Shown here piece by piece: positions 61,254 to 64,000 of a stretch of 64,000 bases of DNA. Made by a program: the position numbers and the translations under genes. This DNA is from Sphingobacteriales bacterium 39-19 (lineage in GTDB: Bacteria; Bacteroidota; Bacteroidia; Chitinophagales; Chitinophagaceae), in NCBI GenBank assembly GCA_001898465.1, contig MKTX01000001.1:527877-591876 (forward strand). The letters are read 5' to 3'. The number at the start of each line of letters is the position of its first letter. The stretch's first letter is position 1. The notes under the pieces are model-generated. The model worked only from the letters and a program-made list of their open reading frames with translations. It did not search any database and was not told where the DNA came from.

Positions 61254-63515
61254 ATGGCAACTACTAATAAAGTGGTGAAGGCTGCTAAAATTGCAAAGAA
61301 AGCTTCTCCTGCTAAAATAAATAATACCCTTATTACAGAATTACAAAAGCATTTTGGCTTCGATGGTTTTAAAGGAGAACAAGAAAAAATTATTAATAAT
61401 ATACTGGCCGGTAAAGATACTTTTGTAATTATGCCTACCGGTGGTGGCAAAAGCCTTTGTTATCAATTACCCGCTATTATGAGCCCCGGTGTGGCCATCA
61501 TTGTTTCTCCCTTAATTGCTTTAATGAAAAACCAGGTTGACCTGGTACGCAGCTATAGCAGTAAAGATGATATCGCCCATTTTTTAAACAGCACACTTAA
61601 TAAAGGGCAGCAAAAAGTAGTAAAGAGCGACCTGACAGAAGGCAAAACAAAACTTTTATATGTAGCTCCCGAAACATTAACCAAAGAAGAAAATATAGAA
61701 TTTTTTAAAGACCTGGATATTTCTTTTGTGGCGGTAGATGAAGCACATTGTATTTCAGAATGGGGGCACGATTTTAGGCCTGAATACCGCAGGCTGAAGG
61801 AAATGGTGGATATGATAAAACCAAATATCCCCATCATTGCGCTTACCGCTACGGCAACGCCCAAGGTACAAAGCGACATCGTTAAAAACCTGGGGCTAAA
61901 AAAACCTGAAATTTTTATTTCATCTTTCAACCGTCACAACCTGTATTATGAAGTACAACCCAAAATAAATTTAAAACAAACAGCCGAAAGTATTGTTCGT
62001 TTTATAAAACAGCATAAGAACAAAAGTGGCATTATTTATACCCTGAACCGGAGAACGACCGAAGAATTATCCGCTATGTTAAATGCCAATGGCATAAGTG
62101 CCGTAGCTTATCATGCCGGCCTCGATGCGAAATTAAGGGCACAGCGGCAAGACCAGTTTTTAAACGAAGAGGTAAATGTAATAGTGGCCACCATTGCCTT
62201 TGGGATGGGTATCGATAAGCCCGATGTTCGTTTTGTAATACATTATAATATTCCCAAATCAATAGAAAACTATTACCAGGAAACCGGTCGTGCCGGCCGG
62301 GATGGCCTGGAGGGTAAATGTATATTGTATTATTCACATAAAGATGTAAGTAAGCTGGAGCACCTGATGCGGGACAAACCACTAAGTGAAAGAGAAGTGG
62401 GAGCCCAGTTAATAAACGAAACAGTATCTTACGCCGAGAGCAGTGTGTGCCGCCGTAAAACACTGCTATACTATTTTGGCGAATCTTACGATGATAAGAA
62501 CAGTTGCGGACATTGTGATAATTGCCTGCATCCAAAAGAAAAAATAGAAGCCCGGGCCGAAGCTGTAATTGTATTAAAAGTGATAGATGCATTGGAAGAG
62601 CGGTTCCCTATTGAATATGTCAATACCATACTAGCCGGTAAGGCTACCACACAGGTACAAATGTTCAGGCACGAAACCCTGCCCGTATTTGGTAGTGGAA
62701 AAGATAAAGAGCCATATTTTTGGAACAGCCTCATTCGACAAATGCTACTGGATGATTTGCTTAAAAAAGATATTGTAGAATATGGGGTATTAAAAATAAC
62801 AAAAGCCGGCAGGTCATTTTTAAAAAAATCGTCCTCATTTAAAATCGTTTTAAATAATTTATTCGAAGAGGCGCTTGCCGATGATGAAGCCGGTGAACCC
62901 CAGGTAACCGAAGGTACAGTAGCCGATGAGCGTTTGCTGGAATTATTGAAAACGGTTCGTAAAAAAGTAGCCAAAGAAAAAAAACTTCCGCCCTTTGTTA
63001 TTTTTTTAGAAACTTCTTTAGAGGACATGGCCACCATGTACCCTACCAGTATGCCCGAATTAGAAAAAATAAGCGGGGTGAGCAAAGGGAAGGCAATCCG
63101 GTATGGCAAACCTTTTTTAGATGTGATCAGTGCCTATGTAGAAGAAAATGATATCATCAGGCCCGATGATTTTATAATGAAGAGCGTGGTCAATAAAAAC
63201 AATAATAAAATATTTATTATTCAGAATGTAGATAAAAAGATACCCCTGGAAACCATCGCTAAGAATAAAGACCTGCGTATAGATCAGCTATTAGAAGAAA
63301 TGGAAACCATTGTTGCCAGCGGTACAAAGCTCAATTTAAACTATGCCATTAATGAAATGGTAGATGAGTATGACCAGGAAGAAATTATAGATTATTTTAA
63401 AAGTTGTGAAACCTCTTCCTTGCAGGTTGCGCAGGAAGAACTATCAGATAGTAATTTTAATTGGGAGCAATTAAAACTCATGCGAATCAAATTTTTAAGT
63501 GAATACGGCAACTAA
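61254..63515 (+). CDS. recQ: ATP-dependent DNA helicase RecQ
   Basis: A 753-residue 3'-5' helicase for recombination and fork repair. Order: a short basic N-tail; helicase lobes with 'FVIMPTGGGKSLCYQLPA' (Walker A), 'FVAVDEAHCISEWGHDFRPEYRRL' (DEAH), 'ALTATATPKV', and 'YYQETGRAGRDGLEG' (motif VI); the RQC zinc cluster ('VCRRKTLLYYFGE', 'SCGHCDNC'); the winged helix; an HRDC domain (about 560-630, 'LPPFVIFLETSLEDMATMYP'); and a C-terminal helical extension (about 640-753). The extension makes it longer than the 610-residue E. coli enzyme, as in other Bacteroidota. Confidence 0.96.
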   Translation: MATTNKVVKAAKIAKKASPAKINNTLITELQKHFGFDGFKGEQEKIINNILAGKDTFVIMPTGGGKSLCYQLPAIMSPGVAIIVSPLIALMKNQVDLVRSYSSKDDIAHFLNSTLNKGQQKVVKSDLTEGKTKLLYVAPETLTKEENIEFFKDLDISFVAVDEAHCISEWGHDFRPEYRRLKEMVDMIKPNIPIIALTATATPKVQSDIVKNLGLKKPEIFISSFNRHNLYYEVQPKINLKQTAESIVRFIKQHKNKSGIIYTLNRRTTEELSAMLNANGISAVAYHAGLDAKLRAQRQDQFLNEEVNVIVATIAFGMGIDKPDVRFVIHYNIPKSIENYYQETGRAGRDGLEGKCILYYSHKDVSKLEHLMRDKPLSEREVGAQLINETVSYAESSVCRRKTLLYYFGESYDDKNSCGHCDNCLHPKEKIEARAEAVIVLKVIDALEERFPIEYVNTILAGKATTQVQMFRHETLPVFGSGKDKEPYFWNSLIRQMLLDDLLKKDIVEYGVLKITKAGRSFLKKSSSFKIVLNNLFEEALADDEAGEPQVTEGTVADERLLELLKTVRKKVAKEKKLPPFVIFLETSLEDMATMYPTSMPELEKISGVSKGKAIRYGKPFLDVISAYVEENDIIRPDDFIMKSVVNKNNNKIFIIQNVDKKIPLETIAKNKDLRIDQLLEEMETIVASGTKLNLNYAINEMVDEYDQEEIIDYFKSCETSSLQVAQEELSDSNFNWEQLKLMRIKFLSEYGN

Positions 63516-63572
63516 GATCTGGTAAAATAAGAGGATTCTATAAAATTCTTTCCTTTTTAAACAGAATCCCCT

Positions 63573-63580
63573 TATTTTTG
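63573..63580 (+). promoter_or_regulatory. Bacteroidota -7 box for tRNA-Phe
   Basis: TATTTTTG fits TAnnTTTG and ends 24 bases before the mature tRNA 5' end. Confidence 0.45.
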
Positions 63581-63604
63581 CTGCCCCGAAAGGAAAAAGG
63601 GAAT

Positions 63605-63677
63605 GGTGCGGTAGCTCAGTTGGTAGAGCAATGGACTGAAAATCCATGTGTCGCCGGTTCAATCCCGGCCCACACCA
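63605..63677 (+). tRNA. tRNA-Phe (anticodon GAA)
   Basis: A 73-base cloverleaf: D arm GCTC/GAGC, anticodon stem ATGGA/TCCAT with loop CTGAAAA (anticodon GAA), 5-base variable loop, T arm GCCGG/CCGGC with loop TTCAATC, discriminator A. The 3' CCA is not encoded (ACTG follows). The acceptor stem GGTGCGG/CCACACC has one C-A mismatch at pair 5-68. Confidence 0.95.
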
Positions 63678-63692
63678 CTGCTTTAAAAAGAG

Positions 63693-63726
63693 CCTTGTAT
63701 CTTTAAAGAGTGCAAGGTTTTTTTTA
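63693..63726 (+). terminator. Intrinsic terminator of tRNA-Phe
   Basis: The stem CCTTG / CAAGG around a 15-base loop, extended by partial pairing of TATCTTTAAAGAGTG, is followed by eight or more Ts. Confidence 0.65.
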
Positions 63727-63830
63727 TGAATTACCTTTTGTGGTATCCCCGATTTTATCGGGAAATGGGGGTCGTCAAGCCCCAAACACTCTGCCCAATA
63801 CTACATACTAAAATTTTGAAAACAGATAAA

Positions 63831-63857
63831 CATATGACCCCGTCGGGGTCGTATATG
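63831..63857. repeat. Intergenic palindrome 1 (GACCCCG-T-CGGGGTC)
   Basis: A perfect 7-bp inverted repeat around a single T (63836-63850), extended by CATAT and ATATG arms. Confidence 0.75.
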
Positions 63858-63880
63858 TATCGATTAGGTATTTATAAATC

Positions 63881-63901
63881 TTCGACCCCAAAGGGGTCGA
63901 A
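63881..63901. repeat. Intergenic palindrome 2 (TTCGACCCC-AAA-GGGGTCGAA)
   Basis: A perfect 9-bp inverted repeat with an AAA loop, sharing the GACCCC core with palindrome 1, 31 bases away. Confidence 0.8.
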
Positions 63902-64000
63902 TCAATACAAACAAAAACCCATAATATATATTGAATTGAAATGAGAGGTGACCCTAATTTCAAAAAATCAATACATGAATGATCCCGTTGCGATCAAATG

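Larger units (their letters stand above)
63678..64000. other. 323-bp region after tRNA-Phe with terminator and palindromes
   Basis: No supported gene. It holds a terminator, a small hairpin (63748-63762, CCCGAT/ATCGGG), two strong GACCCC/GGGGTC palindromes and a partly palindromic end (63981-63995). Confidence 0.7.

Noticed and set aside
62486-63109. 207-codon minus-strand frame within recQ
   Set aside because: Antisense shadow of the HRDC and winged-helix coding region with Ser/Phe-rich low-complexity translation.
63726-63944. 72-codon frame across the palindromes after tRNA-Phe
   Set aside because: Its sequence is generated by the palindromes and terminator; no protein-like pattern.

Overview
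The window reads as an ordinary chromosomal segment of a member of the Bacteroidota, most likely the Chitinophagaceae/Chitinophagales. Support comes from two secreted proteins with C-terminal type IX secretion sorting modules, many boxes matching the Bacteroidota -7 element TAnnTTTG, near absence of Shine-Dalgarno sequences, and Bacteroidota-typical families (DUF4920, PorT-like barrels, gliding-associated C-terminal domains, CYTH proteins). Base composition looks even throughout, and I see no phage, integrase, transposase, CRISPR array or rRNA operon.

Layout. 1-8.1 kb is mostly minus strand: a CorA transporter cut by the window edge, asnS, a small lipoprotein, a CYTH protein, cysS with a long structured leader, a membrane-anchored EEP phosphohydrolase, a diacylglycerol-kinase-like lipid kinase and a lipoprotein with two HGxPGHRC repeats. 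8.2-18.5 kb holds a T9SS beta-helix protein, a glycine-zipper lipoprotein, an rlmD-rhomboid-rhomboid cluster in which one rhomboid has lost its catalytic serine, a thioredoxin-like/parvulin pair and an outer-membrane barrel. 18.5-29.7 kb carries metF, lptB, an Hsp20 gene with an unusual promoter and ribosome binding site, a GH3-family enzyme, gcvT-comB, a large SWIM/SNF2 protein and a DUF4920 protein. 29.8-38.5 kb carries an amidase, a NarL-type two-component pair, an AhpD-like protein, an orphan korB, an OmpA lipoprotein, a possible permuted NlpC/P60-like protein and asd. 38.6-46.3 kb has a large lamin-tail T9SS protein and a tetR-tolC-emrA-emrB efflux operon with tandem operators. 46-52.6 kb has a PfkB kinase, a YrdC/Sua5 protein, a 41-residue lipoprotein, two convergent glycosyltransferases and suhB-thiL. 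52.7-63.5 kb has an S41 protease, a nitrilase-family hydrolase, several hypothetical proteins, an RmlD-like reductase, an M48 metalloprotease and recQ. The window ends with a tRNA-Phe gene and a cluster of intergenic palindromes.

Most genes are core metabolism, translation, envelope upkeep and repair. The clearest working unit is the TetR-controlled tripartite efflux system. I found no clear new multi-gene system. The items most worth following up are the serine-less rhomboid next to an intact one, the cysS leader, the sigma-54-like promoter of hsp20, the two genes whose promoters sit almost on the start codon, the palindrome cluster after the tRNA, and several small conserved-looking lipoproteins.
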